Shown: positions 1-7,507 of the stretch, in pieces
How the letters are laid out: each line of letters begins with the position of its first letter
Numbering within the stretch: position 1 is the first letter of the stretch
Assembly (NCBI GenBank): GCA_020697375.1
Contig: JAJFBJ010000100.1
Location: forward strand, 1-11,421
Direction of reading: 5' to 3'
Source: Nitrospira sp.
Lineage (GTDB): Bacteria; Nitrospirota; Nitrospiria; Nitrospirales; Nitrospiraceae
Length of the DNA: 11,421 nucleotides
The notes under the pieces: model-generated
The model's input: the letters and a program-made list of their open reading frames with translations, nothing else
Database searches by the model: none
Told to the model about the DNA's origin: nothing
Made by a program: the position numbers and the translations under genes

Positions 1-1
1 C

Positions 2-1474
2 CGCGAGTTACTCAACACCGAACGGACTGCGTTTCCACGTGAGATCATAAAAGCCCTGGTCGAGCAATTGTCTCTCTATCCGTTGGGAACCAAGGTGCGA
101 CTGAGCAGTGGGGAAGAAGGGATAGTGATCGGCATCACGCCGCGGTATCCCGCGCGGCCGGTTATTCGTGTCACTGACGATCAGGAGGATCTCGGTTCGG
201 ACATGCCGCGCTGTCTCGATCTCAGCCTGCTTCCTCACGTGTCGGTGACGGACACCATCGATTCACCATCGCTGGAGCATGTCACCTTCCCCTCTTCTCA
301 GCCGTCTGCTGAATCGTCCGTCCCATCCGGCAATGTGTCCGACCAGTTTGCGGCGCTGCTGGAGAGCCTTGATGCGATAGCCACCGTCATCCAAACCGCC
401 GTGGAGAAGTCTCCGGCCCTGGCATCCGCTGCTCAGGTTGCGCCGGCAGCGGATGCTCCTGAGCAGACCGCGCACATACGCCGGGAGATTCTCGGGCTGT
501 TCGCACTGGAAGCGCGCGAATGGCTCTATCAAATTCAGACCGCTCTTGAGCGATTGGATAGCACGACAGAGCAGCTTCGCCGGGCGAAGCTGGCCACCAT
601 TATGTGGCAATGCGCGAATAATCTCGCTCGATCCGCAGCAACCGTGCGGCTTCCGGCTCTGGAGAACATGGCCACCATGCTTCTCCCGATTTTGCAGGCG
701 GCCGGTAGAAATGAACGGGCGGTAGCGGCTCATCATGTGGCTTCTCTTCGAGAGGGTCTGCTCCAGATCGCCATGACCGTGCAGGAACTGGAACCTGCCG
801 GGATGTCGCAGAGCGAGGTCAGGGTTCATTCCGGACTAAGGGAGACCCCAAAACATGAGCCGGCGGAACCGATGGCGGCAGTAAAGTTGTCCTCAGAACC
901 AGCTTTGCCGGATGACGTGGTCGCGGACCCCCTTCCATCCATCTCCATTCTTGACGCACTACGACAATTGCATGTTGCCAGGGGACGTTCCGTACAGCCT
1001 GTGCGCGATGTGCTGGAAACGGTCATTCAACGGTCCGAGCGTGAGGCGGAACACAATACCGATGTCGTGGATGCTAGAGTTGTCGGTCGTATCCTCAAGG
1101 ACCTGGATGACCTGGATGAACAATTTCTTGCGCACACGCGGGCGCATGTCCCGGCCTTGCTCGCTACCCTCCGGAACATCGGACGCGCAAACGAAGAACT
1201 CGCCAGGTCTCCTCAAGCCTTGATGCCCATGTTTCAGGATATCGACAGTTTGCATGACGCGGCCGAGAGAGTCTCTGCCTCGAACATTTCCCAGTTTTTG
1301 CATGGCTTGCGTACATTTCTTCGGCTCACAGTCCAAGACAAACCCTATGCTGTTCGCGAACGACTTGCCGCAGTTGAGGAACGACTGGCCGCGCTGCTTC
1401 CCTTAGCTCAACAGTGGGTCGATATCGGTCGCGTGGAACGGGCGGCGATTTTCGAGATCCTACCCCATACTTAA
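2..1474 (+). CDS. C-terminal part of an HD-GYP-type signalling protein fused to two degenerate Hpt-like modules (5' end outside window)
   Basis: The frame is open from base 2, so the gene starts left of the window; the TTG at 68 lies inside a continuous homologous segment and is not a believable start. Bases 2-240 encode a segment (ALVEQLSLYPLGTKVRLSSG, then EEGIV and RPVIRV) that matches the tail following HD-GYP cyclic-di-GMP phosphodiesterase domains; the catalytic HD and GYP motifs would lie outside the window. A Ser/Pro-rich linker follows. Bases ~470-790 look like an Hpt four-helix bundle (LFALEAREWLYQIQTALERL, later NNLARSAATVRLPALENMA), but the expected phospho-His is Asn (617-619). 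Bases ~1100-1400 look like a second one (FLAHTRAHVPALLATL, later FQDIDSLHDAAERV) with Asp at the His position (1244-1246). No membrane segment or signal peptide is seen. The domain calls are by eye. A role in a cytoplasmic phosphorelay or c-di-GMP pathway is inference. Confidence 0.75.
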   Translation, partial: RELLNTERTAFPREIIKALVEQLSLYPLGTKVRLSSGEEGIVIGITPRYPARPVIRVTDDQEDLGSDMPRCLDLSLLPHVSVTDTIDSPSLEHVTFPSSQPSAESSVPSGNVSDQFAALLESLDAIATVIQTAVEKSPALASAAQVAPAADAPEQTAHIRREILGLFALEAREWLYQIQTALERLDSTTEQLRRAKLATIMWQCANNLARSAATVRLPALENMATMLLPILQAAGRNERAVAAHHVASLREGLLQIAMTVQELEPAGMSQSEVRVHSGLRETPKHEPAEPMAAVKLSSEPALPDDVVADPLPSISILDALRQLHVARGRSVQPVRDVLETVIQRSEREAEHNTDVVDARVVGRILKDLDDLDEQFLAHTRAHVPALLATLRNIGRANEELARSPQALMPMFQDIDSLHDAAERVSASNISQFLHGLRTFLRLTVQDKPYAVRERLAAVEERLAALLPLAQQWVDIGRVERAAIFEILPHT

Positions 1475-1539
1475 ACGTGGCCTTAGGCGTTATCCTCTGC
1501 TTGAGGCGCCTGCCGGGCTTCCCGCTTCCTCACACGCCA

Positions 1540-1557
1540 GAGACGAGCATTCGTCTC
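1540..1557. terminator. Small perfect hairpin, possible terminator
   Basis: GAGACGA (1540-1546) and TCGTCTC (1551-1557) form a perfect 7-bp stem with a GCAT loop. It lies 65 bases after the stop at 1474 and beyond the stop (1585) of the doubtful minus-strand ORF. Neither strand has a T-tract after it, so intrinsic termination is only a possibility. Confidence 0.25.
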
Positions 1558-1584
1558 ACCTCATAGAAATTCGATTCGCCCCGC

Positions 1585-1767
1585 CTAATCCTTGAGCACA
1601 TTGCGTGGATCCCCATACAGCCCATTCGTTGGTGGTCTATCCACATGGTTGCACACAGCCCGTCCCCAGTTCTTGTGGACAAGGGGATGAATAGCCCAAG
1701 AGCCATTGGTCGCAGTCTTGCGAAAGATTTTCTGCGGGATCGCAGGCCCAGCGCGGTTGTTCGACAT
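1585..1767 (-). CDS. Possible small hypothetical protein (60 aa)
   Basis: This open frame starts at an ATG (1765-1767) and ends with TAG at 1585. The product is soluble and mixed in composition, with two Trp, one Tyr and phrases such as HPLVHKNWGR and NGLYGDPRNV. That looks more protein-like than most overlapping frames, which are Arg/Ser/Gly-rich. Evidence against it: no Shine-Dalgarno is visible before the ATG, third-position GC is not strongly biased, and another minus-strand frame (1530-1868) is open across the same stretch. It would be divergent from the membrane-protein gene at 1846. I do not recognise the family and would accept it only with conservation support. Confidence 0.3.
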   Translation of the reverse strand: MSNNRAGPAIPQKIFRKTATNGSWAIHPLVHKNWGRAVCNHVDRPPTNGLYGDPRNVLKD

Positions 1768-1845
1768 GGCGCGAGCGTACGATTCGTGATTTCGGCATGC
1801 AATTTCCCTTGCGGTTGAGGTTCCGATTGTACGACCATCACGACC

Positions 1846-2370
1846 ATGCCGAAACTAGTCACGGTCAAACAGCTCGAAGGTCACGACGTCAAAGCAACGG
1901 CCTACATCAAAGCCTATATTTTATTTCCCGCCGGGATTCTCGGCTTGCTCTCAATGGTCGGAGGCGTAGGTGCATTGGGCTATCAGCTCATTGCTACCGA
2001 CACGTACACCTGGGAGACGTTTTTGCAAAGTTGCGGATTATTGCTGCTAGGAGGATTGCTCGGTTGGATACAGACCTCGTACCATCGATCGATCCTGCGT
2101 CATCGACCCGAAGTCTTTGCCGCACGCATACAGCAGCCCACGATCAAGAAAAGCGGGCGTCCCAAACGTGACAGCTCATTGAGCCAAGCCCAATCCAGCG
2201 GGTCGCCCTGGGTGCCGGTCGCTTATCTGACCGGTCTGGCACTGCTCCTGTTTGGATCGACCGTCAGCGTGGTCTATGGTGCTGTCTATGCAGTCGCCGC
2301 GTATCTCTTGCCTTGGGCGGGGTTTTTTTGGACAAAGCTGTTTTTTTGGAGAAAAGTTCTGAAGACCTAA
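1846..2370 (+). CDS. Hypothetical multi-pass membrane protein (174 aa)
   Basis: I do not recognise this family. The 174-residue product has a short polar N-terminus (MPKLVTVKQLEGHDVKATAY), two hydrophobic segments at about residues 24-48 and 59-78, a basic soluble loop (~79-120, including KKSGRPKR), then a long hydrophobic stretch at ~123-162 that probably forms two helices. It ends in an aromatic, basic tail (FFWTKLFFWRKVLKT). It is therefore probably an inner-membrane protein with about four spans. The ATG at 1846 is the only good start in this frame, although no strong Shine-Dalgarno precedes it. The stop lies 16 bases from the stop of the convergent lpxD gene, with no obvious terminator between. 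The last codons contain two copies of GTTTTTTTGGA (2322-2332 and 2340-2350), 7-T runs that could be prone to slippage. Confidence 0.7.
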   Translation: MPKLVTVKQLEGHDVKATAYIKAYILFPAGILGLLSMVGGVGALGYQLIATDTYTWETFLQSCGLLLLGGLLGWIQTSYHRSILRHRPEVFAARIQQPTIKKSGRPKRDSSLSQAQSSGSPWVPVAYLTGLALLLFGSTVSVVYGAVYAVAAYLLPWAGFFWTKLFFWRKVLKT

Positions 2371-2386
2371 TGAAGGACTGAGGAGC

Positions 2387-3466
2387 CTACTTCTCTGAAG
2401 GCTTACGAGCCCGCGCGCGCGTCCGGGTTTGCTCGAGCTTTTCGAGCCGTTCCTCCAACTCCCGAATGCGCCGGCGTAAATCAGGCAACTGTGGGATTAC
2501 TGCCTGGGCTTTGAGAAACGTGGCATGCGGCATGACGGGGGCGCCGGACACGATTTGGTTGGGTTCCAGGCTTCTGGTGACACCGGATTTCGCCGCGATC
2601 ATCACCTGGTCGCCGATCTGTAAATGATCGGCGAGGCCGGCCTGGCCGCCGACCATCACATGCCGTCCCAATGTCGTACTCCCTGCAATTCCCACTTGAG
2701 CCACAAGGATGCTGTGTTCACCTACCACCACGTTGTGAGCGATCTGCACGAGATTGTCGATTTTGGTTCCACACTTGATGACGGTGTTTCCGAAGGTGGC
2801 GCGATCCACGGTGACGTTGGCGCCCAATTCCACGTCGTCTTCGATGATCACTCCACCCAATTGTGGAATTTTTTGATGCCGCCCCTGATATTGAACGTAT
2901 CCGAACCCGTCGCTGCCGATGACCGTTCCGCTATGTACGATCACGCGCGCTCCGAGGCGGCAGCCTTCCCGCACCACCACATTTGGGTACAGAAGGGCAT
3001 CGTCGCCGATGGCGCTGTCGTCACCGACGAACACCCCCGGATAGAGTGTCACCCGAGCTCCAATGGACACGCGTGCTCCAAGGGTTACCCCAGGCCAAAT
3101 TGAAACATCCGGACCGATGCTCACCTCCTCGCCTCGATGAATGCCGGCGGCGATGCCCTGCATGCGTGCAGGCCGTGCGAAAAAATGCTGGGCGGCGCGC
3201 GCGAATGCATAAGCAGGATTGTCCACTACGAGTTGCGGAGAACTAAAATCAGGCAGTCGCCGATCGACGAGAAGAGCGCCGATGGAAGCGCTCTGCATAA
3301 TTTTCAAAGCGCGGTCCGAAGTTAGAAAAGCGAGGTCGTTAGGTCCGGCCTGCTCAAGACTGGCCACGCCGATGACCGTGGCGTCCGGCGAACCGATCAG
3401 GTCTCCTCCCACATATTCATGGAGCCGGCGGAGTGACAGCGGATCACGTCTTGGTGCGGTCGTCAT
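2387..3466 (-). CDS. lpxD: LpxD, UDP-3-O-(3-hydroxyacyl)glucosamine N-acyltransferase
   Basis: LpxD catalyses the third step of lipid A synthesis: it transfers a 3-hydroxyacyl chain from acyl-ACP to the 2-amino group of UDP-3-O-acyl-glucosamine at the cytoplasmic face of the inner membrane. The 359-residue length is near the family norm of about 340. Residues ~1-100 form the uridine-binding N-domain. Residues ~105-310 form a left-handed beta helix of imperfect hexapeptide repeats (for example [20 protein letters not shown]). The family motif IGSDGFGY is at 183-190, and the catalytic His is His244 in QIAHNV. The C-terminus is a charged helix (~328-348, [16 protein letters not shown]), probably the coiled-coil trimer end, followed by an Arg/Lys tail. 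The ATG lies three bases after the ACP stop, suggesting translational coupling and a direct supply of acyl-ACP from the neighbouring gene. Confidence 0.96.
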   Translation of the reverse strand: MTTAPRRDPLSLRRLHEYVGGDLIGSPDATVIGVASLEQAGPNDLAFLTSDRALKIMQSASIGALLVDRRLPDFSSPQLVVDNPAYAFARAAQHFFARPARMQGIAAGIHRGEEVSIGPDVSIWPGVTLGARVSIGARVTLYPGVFVGDDSAIGDDALLYPNVVVREGCRLGARVIVHSGTVIGSDGFGYVQYQGRHQKIPQLGGVIIEDDVELGANVTVDRATFGNTVIKCGTKIDNLVQIAHNVVVGEHSILVAQVGIAGSTTLGRHVMVGGQAGLADHLQIGDQVMIAAKSGVTRSLEPNQIVSGAPVMPHATFLKAQAVIPQLPDLRRRIRELEERLEKLEQTRTRARARKPSEK

Positions 3467-3469
3467 CCG

Positions 3470-3775
3470 TTACGCCTTCTTGCCTTTGGCCGACCGGCTG
3501 GCTGTAGGCTTCTTCGCGGGTGACGAAGGGGGAGCCACCTGACCCTGGACATAGGCAATCACATGTCCCACGGTGGTGAGGCCGACCAGATCTTCATCGG
3601 GAATCTGAAGGTTGAATACCTCTTCGATTCGATACAACATCTCGATCACGGCCATCGAATCCAATCCAAGATCATCTCGCAGGTGATGCTCCGAACGGAT
3701 CGACGCAGCGTCTCGCTTCAGGTAGTCCGCCAACGCTTGAATGATTTTGTCGGAGACTTCTGTCGTCTTGGCCAT
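3470..3775 (-). CDS. Acyl carrier protein with a basic C-terminal tail (101 aa)
   Basis: ACP carries acyl chains as thioesters on a 4'-phosphopantetheine arm in the cytoplasm. The arm attaches to the Ser in the DLGLDS motif, Ser40 counted from the chosen start. The core fold is present: helix I (VSDKIIQALADYLK), the loop with the attachment site, helix II (SMAVIEMLYRIEEVF) and the IPDEDLVGLTTVGHVIAYV end. After DS the sequence reads MAVIEML, unlike the usual LDTVEL of housekeeping AcpP, and residues ~79-101 form an extra tail rich in Pro, Ala, Ser and Lys (PAKKPTASRSAKGKKA). I chose the ATG at 3773-3775 because AAGGA stands eight bases upstream; an ATG six codons earlier (3793) has no such site. 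It follows fabF by 60 bases and precedes lpxD by 3 bases. Supply of 3-hydroxyacyl chains to LpxD is inference from this context. Confidence 0.92.
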   Translation of the reverse strand: MAKTTEVSDKIIQALADYLKRDAASIRSEHHLRDDLGLDSMAVIEMLYRIEEVFNLQIPDEDLVGLTTVGHVIAYVQGQVAPPSSPAKKPTASRSAKGKKA

Positions 3776-3835
3776 AACCGGTTTCCTTATCACTCGCCGC
3801 CAGCATCAGGTCCAGAAATGCGTCATTTGCCTGTT

Positions 3836-5092
3836 TTATCTTGGCACTCTTTTCAAGACGACCGCGGCATTGTTGCTGCCGAATCCAAATGCATTGACCA
3901 GCGCCACGTTGACCTTACGTTGCTGCGGCTTGGCTGACAGTCCCCCAAGGGCGCATGCCGGATCCGGGTCCTCCAGGTTGATTGTCGGGTGAACCTGTCC
4001 GCTGTCAATGGTCAAAGCCGACACGATGCCTGCCAGGGATCCGGCCGCTCCGAGGGTATGGCCCACCAGGGACTTCGTCGCGTTCACGGCGATGTTGTCG
4101 GCTCGCGATTTGAACAACTGCCGAATGGCTTTGACCTCGACTGCATCGCCCACGGTCGTGGAAGTGGCATGAGCATTGATGTAGTTCACGTGCGCGGGAG
4201 TGATGCCGGCATCTTTCAACGCCAGACGCATCGTGGTAGCGACTTCTGCTCCATCTTCTCGCGGAATCACCATGTGATAGGCTTCGCTGGTGGCTGCATA
4301 GCCGGCCACTTCCGCATACATCCGGGCCTTCCGTTTCTTGGCATGGGCCAGCGATTCAAGAATCAAGGCTCCCGCGCCTTCACCCATCACAAACCCGTCG
4401 CGCCCGCGGTCGAATGGACGGGAGGCTCGTTCCGGCGCATCGTTATACTTCGTCGACAAGGCGCGAAGCGAGCAAAATCCTGCGAAGACCAGCGGCGTAA
4501 TGCTGGCATCGGCGCCGACGACGATCACGGCATCCGCGGTCCCCACGCGAATGCAATTCATGGCCTGCCCAAGCGCATGGGCGCTTGAAGAACAGGCCGT
4601 TGAAATGGTGAAGTTCGGTCCCTTGGCGCCATATGCCATCGCGACGATCCCCGAGGCCGAATTCAACGTAATCGCGGGAATAAAATTCGGATGCACCCGG
4701 TGCGGTCGTTTTTGCTCGTACAGCTGGGTGATTTCCCGCTCGCCCATGACCATGCCGCCCATTCCGGCGCCGACAATGACTCCGACGCGGTGCGGAGCTT
4801 CTCGCGCCATTCGAAAGTCCGCATCGGCCAGGGCTTCCTTGGCTGCCACGAGGGCGAATTGCGCATAGCGATCTACGCGGTCACCTTGCCCGGCCGGCAA
4901 ATAGTGATCGGGTGAAAAATCTGGGATCCTTCCGGCGACTCGCGACCGGTAGCCCTCAAGAGGGAACGGGTCGAACGACGTGACGGCCGAAATGCCGGAC
5001 CGGCCTTCCAGCGCCGCTTTCCAAAATTGCGGCACGCCGATGCCGATGGGAGAAACTACGCCAAGGCCTGTGACGACGACTCGTACCGGCAT
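3836..5092 (-). CDS. fabF: Beta-ketoacyl-ACP synthase II (FabF-like)
   Basis: KAS II condenses malonyl-ACP with an acyl-ACP and so elongates fatty acids in the cytoplasm. The 418-residue product is full length and has the complete Cys-His-His triad: Cys167 in STACSSS, His308 in NAHATST and His345 in KSLVGHTLGAAG, with the conserved Lys340. The N-terminal VVVTGLGVVSPIG and the C-terminal NAFGFGSNNA are also typical, so it should be active. It starts at the ATG at 5092, with no well-spaced Shine-Dalgarno; a GGAGG lies about 16 bases upstream. The 130-base gap after lptG, which includes a TTGACT at minus-strand 5160-5165 without a good -10 partner, leaves room for an internal promoter. Because it sits with an ACP and lpxD, it may be a lipid-A-dedicated or second KAS instead of the housekeeping enzyme. 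The window cannot decide this. Confidence 0.95.
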   Translation of the reverse strand: MPVRVVVTGLGVVSPIGIGVPQFWKAALEGRSGISAVTSFDPFPLEGYRSRVAGRIPDFSPDHYLPAGQGDRVDRYAQFALVAAKEALADADFRMAREAPHRVGVIVGAGMGGMVMGEREITQLYEQKRPHRVHPNFIPAITLNSASGIVAMAYGAKGPNFTISTACSSSAHALGQAMNCIRVGTADAVIVVGADASITPLVFAGFCSLRALSTKYNDAPERASRPFDRGRDGFVMGEGAGALILESLAHAKKRKARMYAEVAGYAATSEAYHMVIPREDGAEVATTMRLALKDAGITPAHVNYINAHATSTTVGDAVEVKAIRQLFKSRADNIAVNATKSLVGHTLGAAGSLAGIVSALTIDSGQVHPTINLEDPDPACALGGLSAKPQQRKVNVALVNAFGFGSNNAAVVLKRVPR

Positions 5093-5222
5093 ATGAAATC
5101 GTCTGCTGCCTCCATATGATGCGTTATGCGGCCTGTCTACTTACCGGAAGGTGGCGTCACAGTCAATGATGCAAGCCGTGAAACGCCATCCGATGCCCTG
5201 TGCCAAGCATAGGTCCCGCCTT

Positions 5223-6314
5223 TCAGTAGCGAACCTTGAGCAAAAGGTAACAACCGAATGTCATAAAAACCAAGTTGGCCATCCAGCCAGCCAGCATCGG
5301 GGAGAGTGCGCCTCCGCGACCCAGCGCGATCGCCACGGAATGAGTCGTCCAGTAAAAAAAACCAACTGCCATCGCTTGGCCGATTCCCATGGCCATACCG
5401 CTGCCTCGCACGCCGGTCCGGCGAAGACTCAGGGCAATGCCGACGACCACCATGATGAACGTCACGCAGGGAAAAGCCATGCGGCCGTAGTAGTCCGTCA
5501 GCAGGCGCGGAAGCATGGTGCCGTTTCGCTGGAGACGATCGACATAGGCGCGGATATCGCGCAGCGTCATCAGCTCCGAGTCCAATTCCAACCAGGTGGT
5601 AAAATCATCAGGAATTTGTGCGAGGGGCAAGGGCTCTGCTTGAAACGTGCTCATCGACACCACGCCGTCTTCCTGAAACACTCGTTTGGTTCCCTCGTGC
5701 AAGACCCAGCCTTGCGGGGAGTACACGGCGCGCTGCGCTTCGGCAATCTGTTCCAATTGAAACGTCGGGCTCAAACGGTAGAGCCGTACCTTTTGTAACA
5801 CGGCACCCCCCGGTTCGATGCTGTCGATATACATCAGCGTCTGGTCTCCTAGGCTGATCCAAGGCTGCGCGACTTTCAGTGAAACAGGGGCTTCCCGTTT
5901 TTCGATTCGCTGAGTCTTGATTTGATCCGCGTAAGCGAGCGCGAGAGGAATGACGGTGGAGCTGAATAGAAACAGCACCATCGCCAGCACGGTTCCAAAA
6001 AACAAAAACGGGGAAGTAATCCAATAGAGACTGATGCCGCAACTGCGCATGGCAGTGATTTCATGACTGCGCGACAACAGGCCGATGGTGAGCAGGGTGG
6101 CCATCAAGACCGCCAGCGGCGCAATTTGATAGGAAATGGCCGGCATTTTAAGCAGGAAGTAAGCGAGCACATCGAGAGCATGGGCGTCGTAGCGCAGAAA
6201 CTTGCGGACCTTCTCGAAGAAATCGATGACGAGGTAGATCGTCATGAGTCCCGCAAAGCACATGCCGAAGATCTTCATGTACTCGCGTAACATGTAGCGA
6301 AAGAGAATGCTCAT
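5223..6314 (-). CDS. lptG: LptG, LPS export permease subunit
   Basis: LptG pairs with LptF and the ATPase dimer LptB2 in the inner membrane. Together they extract lipopolysaccharide from the outer leaflet and push it onto the LptC-LptA bridge. The 363-residue product has the family layout: three membrane helices at about 12-32, 58-82 and 100-125, a periplasmic beta-jellyroll domain at about 130-265, then three helices at about 278-298, 305-330 and 336-358. The conserved cytoplasmic coupling segment between TM2 and TM3 reads SRSHEITAMRSCGIS and is where LptB would dock. The ATG at 6314 lies four bases after the lptF stop, so the pair is almost certainly co-transcribed and coupled. LptG was assigned over LptF because it is second in the pair and begins with a typical MSILFRYMLREY N-terminus. 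Confidence 0.92.
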   Translation of the reverse strand: MSILFRYMLREYMKIFGMCFAGLMTIYLVIDFFEKVRKFLRYDAHALDVLAYFLLKMPAISYQIAPLAVLMATLLTIGLLSRSHEITAMRSCGISLYWITSPFLFFGTVLAMVLFLFSSTVIPLALAYADQIKTQRIEKREAPVSLKVAQPWISLGDQTLMYIDSIEPGGAVLQKVRLYRLSPTFQLEQIAEAQRAVYSPQGWVLHEGTKRVFQEDGVVSMSTFQAEPLPLAQIPDDFTTWLELDSELMTLRDIRAYVDRLQRNGTMLPRLLTDYYGRMAFPCVTFIMVVVGIALSLRRTGVRGSGMAMGIGQAMAVGFFYWTTHSVAIALGRGGALSPMLAGWMANLVFMTFGCYLLLKVRY

Positions 6315-6318
6315 AGAA

Positions 6319-7404
6319 CTACTGCCGGCTCATGCGATAAAACCACCAGACCGTCACGAGCGCAAAAATGACATTGGGCAACCAGGCGCCGGCGAAAGGC
6401 GAAATCCACAGCGTGGTGACCAGAAATTCGCAGGCGACGTTGAGGATATAGTACGCGATCACCACGAGCACTCCGACGGCGAACCCCCCGATACTTCCCG
6501 ATCGTTTCGAGACGATCCCGACCGGAACCCCCAGGATGCAGAACACAAGAGAGGCCGCGGGAAAGGCCAGGTCCTTGTAGTATTCCATCAGGCGCCGGAG
6601 CGCATTGGTATCGGTCCAGCCGGAGTTATCCAGCCTGGCTCGTATGACTTCCATGGGCGTCCGTTCTTCGGCGCCGTACAAACTTGCGCTCAAACTCAAT
6701 TTGAGATCGTAGGTTGTGAAAGAGATTTTCTGGTATTCCTCGTCGTTGTGTGGCCGGCTGTGGATCACGCCGTTCTGAAGGCGCAGGGCAACCTGGCTGC
6801 TGACGGGATCGGTCATCACCAGGTACTGCTGGGCGACGATGATGCGCGGGTCGGCAGGGTTGCGCTCATCTGCCACGAAAATGCCTTTGGTATCGTGCCC
6901 CTGCTGCACATCCGGCACGTAAACCACCATCTTGGGGATGGCCTCGTTGAATACTCCGCGGTCGAGTTCGAGGACCAGTTCGTCGCGCAACAGATTGAGC
7001 GCCACTTTCTTCAGATTGACGTTGCTCCAGGGCTGTCCATACTGCGCCAGCACCAGCGTCAAACCGCACACCAGCGCGGCAAACAGAAAGACCGGCTGAG
7101 AAAGTCGCAACAGGCTGCATCCCGCGGCGCGCATGGCCACGAGTTCTTTGTCGAGGGACAACCGGCCGAAGGCTGTGATGGAAGCAATGATGCCCGCGAT
7201 AGGCAAGGTGAGAACCAGAAACGACGGAAGCAGGTGAGCGAACACCTTCAGCACGGACACAAAGCCGATTCCCTTGGTCACCAAAAGTTCGACCAGGCGC
7301 AGCAATTCTTTCGTCAGCATGACAAAGCACAACGCGCCCAGACTGATGCTGAACGGAGAGATGAGCTCGCGGAAAATGTACCGGTCGAGGATGGTATGCA
7401 GCAC
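6319..7404 (-). CDS. lptF: LptF, LPS export permease subunit (GTG start proposed)
   Basis: LptF is the second transmembrane subunit of the LptB2FG exporter. The 361-residue product starts VLHTILDRYIFRELISPF, equivalent to the MI..RY..RE N-terminus usual for the family. Membrane helices lie at about 15-35, 52-75 and 97-118; the periplasmic beta domain is at about 120-265; three further helices lie at about 270-292, 300-322 and 330-355. The coupling segment between TM2 and TM3 reads LSLDKELVAMRAAGCS. The frame is open further upstream, to an ATG at 7536, but those 44 extra codons are not family-like and would cross the promoter at 7447-7476, so I place the start at the GTG at 7404. The GTG has no close Shine-Dalgarno (a GTAGGA lies about 14 bases upstream), so the start codon itself is only moderately certain. 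It is the first gene of the minus-strand cluster. Confidence 0.9.
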   Translation of the reverse strand: MLHTILDRYIFRELISPFSISLGALCFVMLTKELLRLVELLVTKGIGFVSVLKVFAHLLPSFLVLTLPIAGIIASITAFGRLSLDKELVAMRAAGCSLLRLSQPVFLFAALVCGLTLVLAQYGQPWSNVNLKKVALNLLRDELVLELDRGVFNEAIPKMVVYVPDVQQGHDTKGIFVADERNPADPRIIVAQQYLVMTDPVSSQVALRLQNGVIHSRPHNDEEYQKISFTTYDLKLSLSASLYGAEERTPMEVIRARLDNSGWTDTNALRRLMEYYKDLAFPAASLVFCILGVPVGIVSKRSGSIGGFAVGVLVVIAYYILNVACEFLVTTLWISPFAGAWLPNVIFALVTVWWFYRMSRQ

Positions 7405-7446
7405 GAGAGCGGTCGAGGTCCTACATCGGAGTCTTTCAGTTGCTGC

Positions 7447-7476
7447 ACTATAGAAGAGTCTGGAGTGGCTTGTAAA
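7447..7476 (-). promoter_or_regulatory. Sigma70-type promoter of the lptF operon
   Basis: On the minus strand TTTACA (7471-7476) and TATAGT (7447-7452) are 18 bases apart. Each box matches the consensus at five of six positions. Transcription would begin near 7440, giving a leader of about 36 bases before the GTG of lptF. It is the best promoter-like match I found in the window. Confidence 0.65.
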
Positions 7477-7507
7477 CAGATGAGAGGGGCGCTCTGAAAC
7501 TAAGCGC

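Larger units (their letters stand above)
1475..1845. other. Intergenic region with no strongly supported gene
   Basis: These 371 bases separate the signalling gene from the membrane-protein gene. They contain a 4-bp GC hairpin (1514-1524), a 7-bp hairpin (1540-1557), a doubtful minus-strand ORF (1585-1767) and a short CTGCG/CGCAG inverted repeat (1732-1745). No convincing sigma70 promoter for the gene at 1846 was found by eye. No tRNA, rRNA or transposon end is visible. Confidence 0.5.

Noticed and set aside
263..829. A 188-codon minus-strand frame opposite the signalling gene.
   Set aside because: The product is Arg/Gly/Leu-rich without motifs, while the + frame shows clear domain patterns.
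1637..1682. Two DnaA-box-like 9-mers: CTATCCACA (1637-1645) and TGTGGACAA (1674-1682).
   Set aside because: Each has one mismatch to TTATCCACA. There is no AT-rich unwinding region, no further boxes and no dnaA or dnaN nearby, so no origin is claimed.
3989..4588. A 199-codon + frame opposite fabF, and a 176-codon one overlapping it.
   Set aside because: FabF on the minus strand has every catalytic motif intact across this stretch; the antisense products have no motif.
6307..7497. A 396-codon open frame on the + strand opposite lptF.
   Set aside because: It is fully antisense to a clear LptF gene, and its product is His/Gln/Asp/Arg-rich with no recognisable motif, as expected of an antisense frame in GC-rich DNA.
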